Assembly: GCA_015488855.1 (NCBI GenBank)
Contig: WFMY01000148.1
Span: forward strand, 1 to 10,743
Reading direction: 5' to 3'
Source: Helicobacteraceae bacterium
GTDB taxonomy: Bacteria; Campylobacterota; Campylobacteria; Campylobacterales; Sulfurimonadaceae
DNA: 10,743 bases
The position numbers and the translations under genes are program-made. The notes beneath the pieces were generated by a model that saw nothing but the letters and a program-made list of their open reading frames with translations, ran no database searches and was not told the origin of the DNA. Positions 1 to 5,779 of this stretch are shown here, one piece after another (position 1 is the first letter of the stretch; each line of letters starts with the position of its first letter).

Positions 1-57
1 ATAGTGGCTTTTCTCAAAACATTGACAGATAAAAAATTTGAACACCTCCTCCCATAA
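1..57 (+). CDS. C-terminal end of a c-type cytochrome, probably di-haem cytochrome c peroxidase family (partial)
   Basis: The first reading frame is open from the window edge to a TAA at 55-57 and gives 18 residues, IVAFLKTLTDKKFEHLLP. The pattern I-V-A-F-L-K-T-L-T-D is the usual C-terminal helix of bacterial c-type cytochromes, most typically the MauG/CcpA di-haem cytochrome c peroxidases, which reduce hydrogen peroxide in the periplasm with electrons from the cytochrome chain. The haem motifs lie outside the window, so the exact subfamily is an inference and a mono-haem cytochrome is possible. A hairpin follows seven bases after the stop codon, and the FMN-binding gene starts 60 bases downstream in the same direction. 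Confidence 0.55.
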   Translation: MVAFLKTLTDKKFEHLLP

Positions 58-63
58 TCAAGA

Positions 64-86
64 AGCACTTTAAAGTGCTCTTGTGT
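64..86 (+). terminator. Hairpin after the cytochrome gene
   Basis: AGCACTTTAAAGTGCT (64-79) is a perfect 16-base palindrome, followed by the T-rich CTTGTGTT. The flanking CAAG and CTTG could lengthen the stem with one bulged base. It sits just after the cytochrome stop codon and before the next gene's -10 box, as expected of an intrinsic terminator with a weak U tract. It could also be an operator, because it occupies the -35 region of the next promoter. Confidence 0.4.
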
Positions 87-92
87 TATAAT
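87..92 (+). promoter_or_regulatory. -10 box of the FMN-binding protein gene
   Basis: A perfect TATAAT lies at 87-92, which would start transcription near 99, just ahead of the Shine-Dalgarno sequence AAGGA (103-107). No -35 consensus is seen at the right distance; that position is inside the palindrome. Confidence 0.45.
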
Positions 93-116
93 GACAAAAA
101 CCAAGGATTATACTTC

Positions 117-635
117 ATGCGATATTTTTTACTTTCACTGTTCTTGCTCGGCTCCCTTCATGCAAAATTACTCATAACCCCTTTTGAAGCTATCCATTTG
201 GCGTATGGAGACAAAGTAATTGTCACTAAAAAAAATATACTTTTAAAAAGTAAGCAAGCTAAAGCATTATCTAAAATAGCACATCAAAAACTTAAAACAA
301 GGATATATCGTATCTTCAAAATACAAGAAGATAAAACAATCATTGCATATGGTGTTTTAACTATGAATAAAATGCGTACTAAAGATGCTGCTTTACTCAC
401 CATGATAAATCTTGAGGGTGTAATAAAGAGTGTCGCAACAATAGCTTTTAATGAACCACCAGAGTTTGCACCCAATAAAAAATGGGAATCTCTTTTTGAA
501 AAGAAAACTAAGAATGATACCTTACGCATAGGAAAAGATTTGCCAACTATAACTGGAGCAACATTGTCTGCGCGTGGTTATGCCAATGGCGTACGATTAG
601 CTCTTGGAATTTATGAAGTTGTTTTGAAAAAATAA
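117..635 (+). CDS. Secreted FMN-binding domain protein
   Basis: A 172-residue protein with an N-terminal signal peptide (MRYF, then a hydrophobic LLSLFLLGS core, probable cleavage after SLHA, residue 18). The C-terminal part carries TITGATLSARG, matching the flavin-attachment motif of FMN-binding domains (as in RnfG and NqrC), where ApbE links FMN to the second Thr of S/T-G-A-T. The Asp that usually stands three residues before the T-G-A-T is Pro here (P-T-I-T-G-A-T), so covalent attachment is likely but not certain. The ATG at 117 is preferred over a GTG at 75: it follows AAGGA at nine bases and starts the signal peptide, and position 75 lies upstream of the -10 box. A periplasmic electron-transfer role is inferred, perhaps with the cytochrome upstream. 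No ApbE gene is in the window. Confidence 0.8.
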   Translation: MRYFLLSLFLLGSLHAKLLITPFEAIHLAYGDKVIVTKKNILLKSKQAKALSKIAHQKLKTRIYRIFKIQEDKTIIAYGVLTMNKMRTKDAALLTMINLEGVIKSVATIAFNEPPEFAPNKKWESLFEKKTKNDTLRIGKDLPTITGATLSARGYANGVRLALGIYEVVLKK

Positions 636-659
636 ATGTATTGTGGGGATTTTAGAAAG

Positions 660-689
660 ACTACACTAATAAAATTTTATTAGTGTAGT
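660..689. terminator. Perfect 30-base palindrome between convergent genes
   Basis: ACTACACTAATAAAA (660-674) is followed directly by its exact reverse complement (675-689). It lies between the stop codons of the FMN-binding gene (+) and the cold-shock gene (-), so it probably ends transcription from both sides. The U tracts are short (TTTG on plus, TCTTTCT on minus), so strength on each strand is uncertain. Confidence 0.65.
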
Positions 690-695
690 TTGTAA

Positions 696-715
696 CTGTA
701 TAAAAAATTATACAG
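696..715 (-). terminator. Hairpin overlapping the cold-shock gene stop codon
   Basis: CTGTATAA (696-703), loop AAAA, then TTATACAG (708-715) form an eight-base-pair stem. It contains the cold-shock gene's stop codon (TAA, 708-710 on the minus strand) and precedes the 30-base palindrome, so a minus-strand transcript would end in two consecutive hairpins. The first may work in mRNA protection rather than termination. Confidence 0.4.
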
Positions 716-926
716 CAGTTACATTTTCAGCTTGTGGGCCTTTTTGACCTTCACCAATTTCGTAAGTTACTTTTTGACCATCAGCTAATGTTACACGCCC
801 ACCATCTGGGTTGTTTACTTGACGAAAATGTACAAATACATCTGCTCCGCCGTCTGTTTGTTCAATGAAACCATAACCTTTTTCGTCGTTGAACCATTTT
901 ACTGATCCGTTTAATAGCTCTGCCAT
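708..926 (-). CDS. Cold-shock protein, CspA family
   Basis: A 72-residue protein of normal CspA-family length, one OB-fold domain. The two nucleic-acid-binding motifs are intact: RNP1-like KGYGFIE (residues 16-22) and RNP2-like VFVHF (30-34), after the usual start G-S-V-K-W-F-N. These proteins bind single-stranded RNA and DNA and melt RNA structure, as cytoplasmic RNA chaperones in cold adaptation or general growth. The ATG is preceded by AGAGGT about eight bases away on the minus strand. The leader is long, about 70 bases from the predicted start point, as is common for this family. The gene stands alone, divergent from the S4 gene and convergent with the FMN-binding gene. The paralogue letter cannot be assigned from sequence. 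Confidence 0.95.
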   Translation of the reverse strand: MAELLNGSVKWFNDEKGYGFIEQTDGGADVFVHFRQVNNPDGGRVTLADGQKVTYEIGEGQKGPQAENVTAV

Positions 927-1005
927 TAATATACCTCTTCTAATAAAAATATTGAATCAATCTAAGAATAGATATAACTCTATCTTTATCTTTCTTCGTG
1001 ATGAG

Positions 1006-1035
1006 ATTATAGCAAAAAAAGTAACAATAAAGCAA
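1006..1035 (-). promoter_or_regulatory. Promoter of the cold-shock gene, with long leader
   Basis: On the minus strand TATAAT (1011 down to 1006) is preceded by TGC, an extended -10. A weak -35, TTGCTT (1035-1030), lies 18 bases upstream, and the spacer is T-rich. The start point would be near 999, giving a leader of about 72 bases. A short stem, ATAGA/TCTAT, falls within that leader. Confidence 0.6.
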
Positions 1036-1042
1036 TAAATTC

Positions 1043-1048
1043 TATAAT
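1043..1048 (+). promoter_or_regulatory. -10 box of the S4 protein gene
   Basis: A perfect TATAAT at 1043-1048 would start transcription near 1055, about 50 bases before the ATG at 1105. It lies back to back with the cold-shock promoter. A second weaker candidate, TATTAT, is at 1076-1081. Confidence 0.45.
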
Positions 1049-1104
1049 TTTATAAGAATCTTTTAAAATTGTTGATATTATTGCACTCTTTAAAGGATAT
1101 ATCA

Positions 1105-1308
1105 ATGCAATATGAACTAAAACATGAATATATAGAACTGTTTAAACTTTTAAAAGTGCTTGACCTAGTTGACTCTGGTGCACAAGCAAAGATTCTCATA
1201 GATGGGGGTTATGTTCTAAGAGATGGTGAAATTGAAACTAGAAAACGAGCAAAGATACGAAACGGTGAGATGATAAAGGTAGCAGATGTTAGCATAGAGG
1301 TTATCTAA
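1105..1308 (+). CDS. Small S4-domain RNA-binding protein (YbcJ-like)
   Basis: A 67-residue protein made of a single S4-like RNA-binding fold. The region L-L-K-V-L-D-L-V-D-S-G-A-Q-A-K-I-L-I-D-G-G, then Y-V-L-R-D-G-E-I-E-T-R-K-R-A-K-I-R-N-G-E, matches the pattern of stand-alone S4 proteins of the YbcJ type: a helix pair, the short I-x-x-G-x-V turn, and the basic E-T-R-K-R-x-K-I stretch that contacts RNA. Its partner RNA is unknown; related proteins are thought to act around ribosomes. The ATG at 1105 is chosen because AAAGGA (1092-1097) is seven bases upstream; a longer in-frame start at 1069 lacks such a site. purH follows 100 bases later but appears to have its own promoter. Confidence 0.8.
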   Translation: MQYELKHEYIELFKLLKVLDLVDSGAQAKILIDGGYVLRDGEIETRKRAKIRNGEMIKVADVSIEVI

Positions 1309-1312
1309 ACTA

Positions 1313-1359
1313 AGAAGATGATATCTAACCTTAAATTTATGCATGTTTTACCATCTTCT
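1313..1359 (+). other. Long-loop inverted repeat between the S4 gene and purH
   Basis: AGAAGATG (1313-1320) and CATCTTCT (1352-1359) are exact reverse complements separated by 31 bases. It could end S4 transcription or bind a protein near the purH promoter. The long loop and lack of a T tract make a classic terminator unlikely. Confidence 0.25.
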
Positions 1360-1373
1360 AAAGTGAACTTAGA

Positions 1374-1379
1374 TAAAAT
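1374..1379 (+). promoter_or_regulatory. -10 box of purH
   Basis: GATAAAATTCG contains TAAAAT at 1374-1379. Similar boxes (GGTAAAATTC at 9531, GGTATAATTTC at 10014) precede other genes here. Transcription would start near 1387, a leader of about 22 bases. No clear -35 is seen. Confidence 0.45.
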
Positions 1380-1408
1380 TCGTTAATTTATTTTCAAGAG
1401 GAAATGTT

Positions 1409-2947
1409 TTGACAAAAAGAGCATTAGTAAGTGTAAGCGATAAAGCAAAGGTAGTTGAGTTTTGTAACTCTTTAGTAAAAAATGGTTATGAGATTATCTC
1501 AACTGGTGGTACTTATAAAAAACTAGTTGAAGCTGGTATAAAAGCTATTGAGATCGATGAAGTTACAAAGTTTCCAGAGTGTTTTGAGGGGAGAGTAAAA
1601 ACATTAAACCCTTATGTCCATGGAGGAATACTTCACCGTCGTGATAAGCAGTCACATCTAGATCAAGCTAAAGAGTTAGGTGTTGAGTCTATTGACCTAG
1701 TCTGTGTAAATCTTTACCCTTTTAAAGAGACTATTGAAAAAACTGATGATTTTGATGAGATTATAGAAAATATTGACATCGGAGGACCAGCTATGGTTCG
1801 CTCTGCTGCAAAGAACTTTGATGCAGTTATCATTGTTACAAATGTAGAAGATTATGATGAAGTCATTGATGCGATAGAGAATGAGAAAAATACAAAAGAG
1901 TTCCGTCGTGGCTATATGATAAAAGCATATGAACATACTGCTGCGTATGATAGTATGATAGCAAACTATATGAACGAACGATTTAATGATGGCTCTGGTG
2001 AGAAGCAGTTTATCGTAGGAAACAAGGTTATGGATACTCGTTATGGAGAAAATCCACATCAAAAAGGTGCGCTTTATCAGTTTGATATGCACTTTGCTGA
2101 TAACTTTACAACGCTCAAGGGTGAAGCAAGTTTTAACAACTTGACTGACCTTAATGGTGCTGTTAAAATTGCTGCTGCTTTTGGGACTGACAATGCTGTT
2201 TGTATCTCTAAGCATGGTAACCCTTGTGGATTTGCCATCAAAGATACACTCTTGCAAGCTTACACTGAAGCGCTCAAATGTGATCCAGTTTCTGCATTTG
2301 GTGGTGTTGTAGCTGTCAATGGAACTGTTACAAAAGAGTTAGCACAGAAGATGAATGAGATTTTCTTAGAAGTTATTATTGCTGGTCGTATCACTCCGGA
2401 AGCACAAGAGGTATTTGCAAACAAAAAGCGTATTAAACTTTTTGAGATGGGTACAGATAAATTAGTTCTTGCAAATGATAAAAAAGATTTCAAACATATT
2501 GATGGTGGATTTGTTTTCCAAGACGCTGACAAAGTTGGAGCAGATGAAGTAAAAAATGCGAAGTTAGTTTCAACAAACAGTGCATCAGAGGCAGAGATAA
2601 AAGATCTAGAAATCGCTTATAAAGTTGCGTCACTTACGAAGTCGAATTGTGTAGTGTATGTAAAAGATGCTGCTATGGTTGCCGTTGGTATGGGGATGAC
2701 CTCTCGTGTAGATGCCGCACAGTGTGCTCTCAAAAAAGCAAAAGATATGGGACTTGATGTAAGCGGGGCGGCACTTGCAAGTGAAGCATTCTTCCCTTTC
2801 CGTGATAGTATAGATGCAGCAGCAGAGGCTGGTGTGAAAAATGTTATCGAGCCTGGCGGAAGCATCAGAGACGAAGAGATTATCGAGGCTGCTAATGAGT
2901 TTGGCATGAGTCTATATTTCTCAGAAGTTCGCCACTTCCTACATTAA
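1409..2947 (+). CDS. purH: Bifunctional AICAR formyltransferase / IMP cyclohydrolase PurH
   Basis: A 512-residue protein of normal length with both domains intact. It catalyses the last two steps of de novo IMP synthesis: AICAR is formylated from 10-formyl-tetrahydrofolate, and FAICAR is then closed to IMP. The N-terminal cyclohydrolase domain (about 1-195) shows STGGTYKKL, GRVKTLNPYVHGGIL (61-75), NLYPF and IDIGGPAMVRSAAKNF. The C-terminal transformylase domain shows RYGENPHQ (211-218), the catalytic Lys268-His269 in SKHGNPCG, CDPVSAFGG and the ending EVRHFLH. The start is TTG at 1409, six bases after AAGAGGA; the nearby ATG at 1404 is out of frame and meets TGA at once. The gene is single-transcribed, with its own -10 box and terminator. 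Confidence 0.97.
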   Translation: MTKRALVSVSDKAKVVEFCNSLVKNGYEIISTGGTYKKLVEAGIKAIEIDEVTKFPECFEGRVKTLNPYVHGGILHRRDKQSHLDQAKELGVESIDLVCVNLYPFKETIEKTDDFDEIIENIDIGGPAMVRSAAKNFDAVIIVTNVEDYDEVIDAIENEKNTKEFRRGYMIKAYEHTAAYDSMIANYMNERFNDGSGEKQFIVGNKVMDTRYGENPHQKGALYQFDMHFADNFTTLKGEASFNNLTDLNGAVKIAAAFGTDNAVCISKHGNPCGFAIKDTLLQAYTEALKCDPVSAFGGVVAVNGTVTKELAQKMNEIFLEVIIAGRITPEAQEVFANKKRIKLFEMGTDKLVLANDKKDFKHIDGGFVFQDADKVGADEVKNAKLVSTNSASEAEIKDLEIAYKVASLTKSNCVVYVKDAAMVAVGMGMTSRVDAAQCALKKAKDMGLDVSGAALASEAFFPFRDSIDAAAEAGVKNVIEPGGSIRDEEIIEAANEFGMSLYFSEVRHFLH

Positions 2948-2956
2948 AATCCAAAT

Positions 2957-2986
2957 AGCAATGCATTTTCTGCGTTGCTTTGTTTT
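2957..2986 (+). terminator. Rho-independent terminator of purH
   Basis: AGCAATGCA (2957-2965), loop TTTTC, and TGCGTTGCT (2971-2979) give a nine-pair stem with one G-T pair, followed by TTGTTTT. It begins nine bases after the purH stop codon. Confidence 0.8.
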
Positions 2987-2999
2987 ATCGGAGCGACAA

Positions 3000-3020
3000 C
3001 TTGATTGACATAGGCTCAAC
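3000..3020 (+). promoter_or_regulatory. HAIR-like HspR operator
   Basis: CTTGATT, seven bases, GCTCAAC matches the HspR operator HAIR (CTTGAGT-N7-ACTCAAG) at 11 of 14 positions with exact spacing. It contains the -35 box of the operon that encodes HspR, so binding would block RNA polymerase. That HspR represses its own cbpA-hspR operon is established for Helicobacter pylori and Campylobacter; its use here is inferred. Confidence 0.65.
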
Positions 3021-3034
3021 TCTTATGATATAAT
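3005..3034 (+). promoter_or_regulatory. Promoter of the cbpA-hspR operon
   Basis: A perfect -35 TTGACA (3005-3010), an 18-base spacer and a perfect -10 TATAAT (3029-3034) preceded by TGA (extended -10). It is the only full-consensus promoter in the window, fitting a strong promoter held down by a repressor. Transcription would start near 3041. Confidence 0.85.
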
Positions 3035-3071
3035 TACACTAATAAAACAAACAATTATTAAAGGAACAATT

Positions 3072-3941
3072 ATGGCAAAATCATTATATGAAACATTAGA
3101 AGTAACAGATAATGCAAGTGAAGCAGAGATAAAAAAAGCCTATAGAAAATTAGCAAGAAAATACCACCCAGATGTCAATAAAAATAAAGATGCAGAAGAT
3201 AAGTTTAAAGAGATAAATTCTGCGTATGAGATATTGAGCGATAAAGAGAAAAAGCAACAGTACGATATGCATGGCGACTCTATGTTTGGTGGACAAAACT
3301 TTCATGACTTTTCACGCTCACATGGTGGTGGTCAAGGTGACCTCGATGATATACTAAGACAAATGTTTGCTAGCGGTGGTGGCTTCGGTGGTGGTGGCAA
3401 TCCATTTGGTGGAGGTTTTTCACAACAGCATCAAGAACCAAACCTAGATATCCAAACAAGTGTCACCATACCTTTTAGTGTCTCTATCCTTGGTGGTAGT
3501 CATTCTATCTCTGTTAGCGGAGATAGATTTGACATCAAGATTCCAGCAGGTGTTAAAAGTGGTGAAAAGATGCGTGTCAAAGGTAAGGGACACGCTCAAG
3601 GTGGTCGAGCGGGAGACCTATTTTTAAAGATAACAGTAGCTCCAAATCCTGAATACGCTCGTGATGGTGATGACCTAATCAAAACTTTTGATCTACCATT
3701 AAAAGCAGCTTTTTTTGGAGACAAGATAGCCATAGCAACTTTAGATAAAGAGATAAAACTTAAGGTGCCTCAAAATACTAAAAATGGACAAAGATTTCGC
3801 GTAAAAGAGATGGGTGCTATGAATAGAAAAACAAAGGTTCGTGGCAATCTGTATCTTGCGGCAAATATCATTTTACCAAAAGTTGAAGATCTTGACGAGG
3901 AGCTTATAACAGTTCTTAAAGAAAAACTTCCACAGGAGTAA
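3072..3941 (+). CDS. cbpA: DnaJ-family co-chaperone CbpA
   Basis: A 289-residue class II (type B) J protein. Residues 1-70 form the J domain with the essential HPD at 32-34 (KYHPDVNK), which stimulates the ATPase of DnaK. A Gly/Phe-rich linker follows (about 82-118, repeated GGG, FGGG and NPFGGG), then two C-terminal substrate-binding domains (from about 125) with the typical IKIPAGVKSGEKMRVKGKG and LKVPQNTKNGQRFRVK segments. The four CXXCXGXG zinc motifs of true DnaJ are absent, so this is CbpA rather than DnaJ. Shine-Dalgarno AAAGGA lies just upstream of the ATG. It forms an operon with hspR, three bases downstream, and is probably heat-inducible through the HAIR-like site. Confidence 0.93.
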   Translation: MAKSLYETLEVTDNASEAEIKKAYRKLARKYHPDVNKNKDAEDKFKEINSAYEILSDKEKKQQYDMHGDSMFGGQNFHDFSRSHGGGQGDLDDILRQMFASGGGFGGGGNPFGGGFSQQHQEPNLDIQTSVTIPFSVSILGGSHSISVSGDRFDIKIPAGVKSGEKMRVKGKGHAQGGRAGDLFLKITVAPNPEYARDGDDLIKTFDLPLKAAFFGDKIAIATLDKEIKLKVPQNTKNGQRFRVKEMGAMNRKTKVRGNLYLAANIILPKVEDLDEELITVLKEKLPQE

Positions 3942-3944
3942 GAT

Positions 3945-4322
3945 ATGATTCACAAGTATGACGAACCCGTTTACCTCATCAGTATCGTTGCAAAGATATT
4001 AGATATTCACCCTCAAACTCTTCGTCAATATGAGAGAGAAAATCTTATCTGTCCATCACGCTCAAATGGAAGAATCCGTTTGTATTCTCAAAGAGATATA
4101 GATAAAATAAAACTTATTTTAAGACTCACAAGGGAACTCGGAGTAAACTTAGCAGGAGTAGATATCATACTCAGATTAAAAGATAATGTAGATGAGATGG
4201 AAAACGAGATAGCTACGCTCAGACATGAAGTTCAAAAGTCAAAAAATGTACACTCTGTGTCACCAGACAAGGCCTTAGTAACGAAAAAAAGCATCTACGA
4301 AATCATTATTTTTGAAGAATGA
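3945..4322 (+). CDS. hspR: Heat-shock repressor HspR (MerR family)
   Basis: A 125-residue MerR-type regulator. The N-terminal winged helix-turn-helix (about 8-75) has the HspR hallmarks: P-V-Y-L-I-S-I-V-A-K at the start, HPQTLRQYERENLICPSR (22-39), then G-R-I-R-L-Y-S-Q-R-D-I. A Leu-rich helix follows, then a predicted coiled coil (VDEMENEIATLRHEVQKS). HspR binds HAIR operators and represses chaperone operons. Its gene is the second of the cbpA-hspR operon; the Shine-Dalgarno AGGAG lies in the last codons of cbpA, so the two are translationally close. In Helicobacter a third gene follows, but here murA converges instead, so the operon ends after hspR. Confidence 0.92.
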   Translation: MIHKYDEPVYLISIVAKILDIHPQTLRQYERENLICPSRSNGRIRLYSQRDIDKIKLILRLTRELGVNLAGVDIILRLKDNVDEMENEIATLRHEVQKSKNVHSVSPDKALVTKKSIYEIIIFEE

Positions 4323-4391
4323 CCTTCTCTTAAGCGTATGGAATATATTTCGCAGAAATATGTTCACGGGAGCTTAAAATATGGAGAAGGT
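4322..4391. terminator. Large imperfect hairpin between hspR and murA
   Basis: ACCTTCTC (4322-4329) pairs with GAGAAGGT (4384-4391), TTAAGC (4330-4335) with GCTTAA (4372-4377), and GAATATATTTC (4341-4351) with GAAATATGTTC (4355-4365) around a GCA loop. The 11-pair inner stem has one G-T pair. TTATTTCTCTT follows on plus. The location between convergent genes suggests bidirectional termination. Confidence 0.5.
4325..4353 (+). repeat. 29-base direct repeat, copy 1
   Basis: Begins TTCTCTTAAGCG and ends ATATATTTCGC; identical over 29 bases to 4395-4423. It starts three bases after the hspR stop codon and provides the left arm of the hairpin at 4322-4391. Only two copies are in the window, so this is not a CRISPR array. 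Confidence 0.9.
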
Positions 4392-4394
4392 TAT

Positions 4395-4423
4395 TTCTCT
4401 TAAGCGTATGGAATATATTTCGC
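4395..4423 (+). repeat. 29-base direct repeat, copy 2
   Basis: An exact copy of 4325-4353, shifted by 70 bases. It ends at a run of six C (4423-4428) that runs into the murA stop codon. The 41 bases between the copies include a partial inverted copy of the repeat, so the block reads forward, inverted, forward. Confidence 0.9.
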
Positions 4424-4427
4424 CCCC

Positions 4428-5690
4428 CTACTCTTTGAGTCGAGAGATATCAGCGCCAACATTCCCAAGTTTTTCTTCTAGTGCATCATAGCCACGGTCA
4501 AGGTGGTAGATGCGATGCACATCAGTTTCTCCATTGGCAACTAAACCTGCCAATACCAAAGCACTAGATGCTCGCAAATCTGTAGCCATTACATCTGTTC
4601 CACTGAGTTGAGATTTTCCACTGACTGTAGCTGTATGACCGTTTAAACTTATGTCTGCACCCATACGCTGTAGTTCGCTCACATGCATAAAACGGTTTTC
4701 AAACAACCTTTCTTCGATGATAGAGACCCCATCAGCTTGTGTAGCAAGTGCCATAAACTGGGCTTGCATATCTGTAGGAAAGGCTGGGTACTCTTGGGTG
4801 ATGATTTTTACTGAGTGTATCTTTTTGCAAGGATGTATGGTGATAGTGTCTTCAGTAAGTGTAAAAGAAGAACCCATCTCTTCTAGTTTAGCAAGCACTG
4901 CCCCAAGATGCTTTGGTTCTACATGAGTAAGTGTTAACTGGGAGTTTGTAATAGCTCCAGCACAAAGGTATGTTCCTGCTTCAATACGGTCTGGAATTAT
5001 GCAAAACTCATCTATATCTATAAGTGTACCTGCAGTTCCCTGAATGCTTAATATTGCACTACCAATACCCTCTATCTTTATCCCTGATGCATTGAGTATC
5101 TCACAGAGTTGGACAACTTCTGGCTCTCTTGCTGCATTGGTGATATTTGTAACCCCATCTGCCAAGGCTGCCGCCATAACAATATTTGCTGTACCAGTTA
5201 CGGTAACCTTATCAAAAATGATGTCACAACCGTGGAGACCATTGGGAGCTGTCGCTTGGATATAGCCACTTTTTATCTGTATATTTGCTCCCATTGCTTC
5301 AAGAGCTTTGAGATGCAGGTCTACAGGTCTTTGACCTATAGCACAGCCACCAGGTAAAGAAACTTCACAATGACCAAAACGAGCAAGAATAGGACCTAAA
5401 ACCAAGATAGATGCCCGCATAGTTTTGACTATGTCATAAGTTGCTTTTGTTTCATGGAGTGAAGTGGTGTCAACACTAACATGATGTGCTTGTTTGTCTA
5501 TATTTGCCCCTAGATTGGATAAAAGCTTCAAAAGAGTATTGATATCTGCAACTTGGGGAAGATTTTTTATGCAGACATTATTCTTAGCAAGAATTGTCAT
5601 TGCAATAAGTGGAAGAGAAGCATTTTTAGCACCTGAGATTTGAATCTCACCAGCAAGTTGATTTGTCTTAAGTATCTTTAAATAGTCCAT
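4428..5690 (-). CDS. murA: UDP-N-acetylglucosamine 1-carboxyvinyltransferase MurA
   Basis: A full-length 420-residue enzyme for the first committed step of peptidoglycan synthesis: transfer of enolpyruvate from phosphoenolpyruvate to UDP-N-acetylglucosamine, in the cytoplasm. Conserved residues are in place: Lys22 in ISGAKNA, Arg92 in KTMRAS, the active-site Cys116 in LPGGCAIGQRPVDLH, Asp307 in YPAFPTDMQAQF and Arg399 in YHLDRGYDALEEKL. Cys116 is the residue that fosfomycin alkylates, so the enzyme should be of the sensitive type. The ATG follows a weak AAGAG on the minus strand, and tandem TATAAT boxes lie just upstream. It converges with hspR and lies 89 bases downstream of the chemoreceptor gene, probably as an independent transcript. 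Confidence 0.97.
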   Translation of the reverse strand: MDYLKILKTNQLAGEIQISGAKNASLPLIAMTILAKNNVCIKNLPQVADINTLLKLLSNLGANIDKQAHHVSVDTTSLHETKATYDIVKTMRASILVLGPILARFGHCEVSLPGGCAIGQRPVDLHLKALEAMGANIQIKSGYIQATAPNGLHGCDIIFDKVTVTGTANIVMAAALADGVTNITNAAREPEVVQLCEILNASGIKIEGIGSAILSIQGTAGTLIDIDEFCIIPDRIEAGTYLCAGAITNSQLTLTHVEPKHLGAVLAKLEEMGSSFTLTEDTITIHPCKKIHSVKIITQEYPAFPTDMQAQFMALATQADGVSIIEERLFENRFMHVSELQRMGADISLNGHTATVSGKSQLSGTDVMATDLRASSALVLAGLVANGETDVHRIYHLDRGYDALEEKLGNVGADISRLKE

Positions 5691-5701
5691 TTTACTCTTT
5701 T

Positions 5702-5713
5702 ATTATAATTATA
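5702..5713 (-). promoter_or_regulatory. Tandem -10 boxes of murA
   Basis: Two consecutive TATAAT hexamers on the minus strand (5713-5708 and 5707-5702) lie 12-23 bases before the murA ATG. Use of the upstream one gives a leader of about 10 bases. No -35 consensus is seen. Confidence 0.5.
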
Positions 5714-5779
5714 GCTAATTAAGAATTATATTCGTGTAAAAAGTCTATATGTATTTAAATTTTTTTAACAAATCATACT

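Noticed and set aside
1..60. Divergent minus-strand gene starting near the GGGAGGAGG motif (53-45)
   Set aside because: The plus-strand reading gives a recognisable cytochrome C-terminus ending at 57, and minus-strand candidates lack a start codon at proper spacing.
75..116. Longer start (GTG at 75) for the FMN-binding protein
   Set aside because: It lies upstream of the -10 box and would place 14 polar residues before a typical signal peptide; ATG 117 has a good ribosome site.
1069..1104. Longer start at 1069 for the S4 protein
   Set aside because: The extension lacks a ribosome site, while AAAGGA stands seven bases before ATG 1105 and the family starts there.
1697..2907. Minus-strand ORFs inside purH
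   Set aside because: They are shadows of a strongly conserved coding frame, with no similarity pattern, promoter or ribosome site of their own.
4325..4423. CRISPR array from two 29-base repeats around a 41-base segment
   Set aside because: Only two repeats, the segment between them is partly an inverted copy of the repeat itself, and no cas genes are present.
4423..4428. Run of six C after murA as a second phase-variable tract
   Set aside because: Six bases is too short for frequent slippage, and it lies at the stop codon and downstream of it, where length changes would have little effect.
4651..5357. Plus-strand ORFs inside murA
   Set aside because: They are frame shadows of murA, which is intact in all its active-site motifs.
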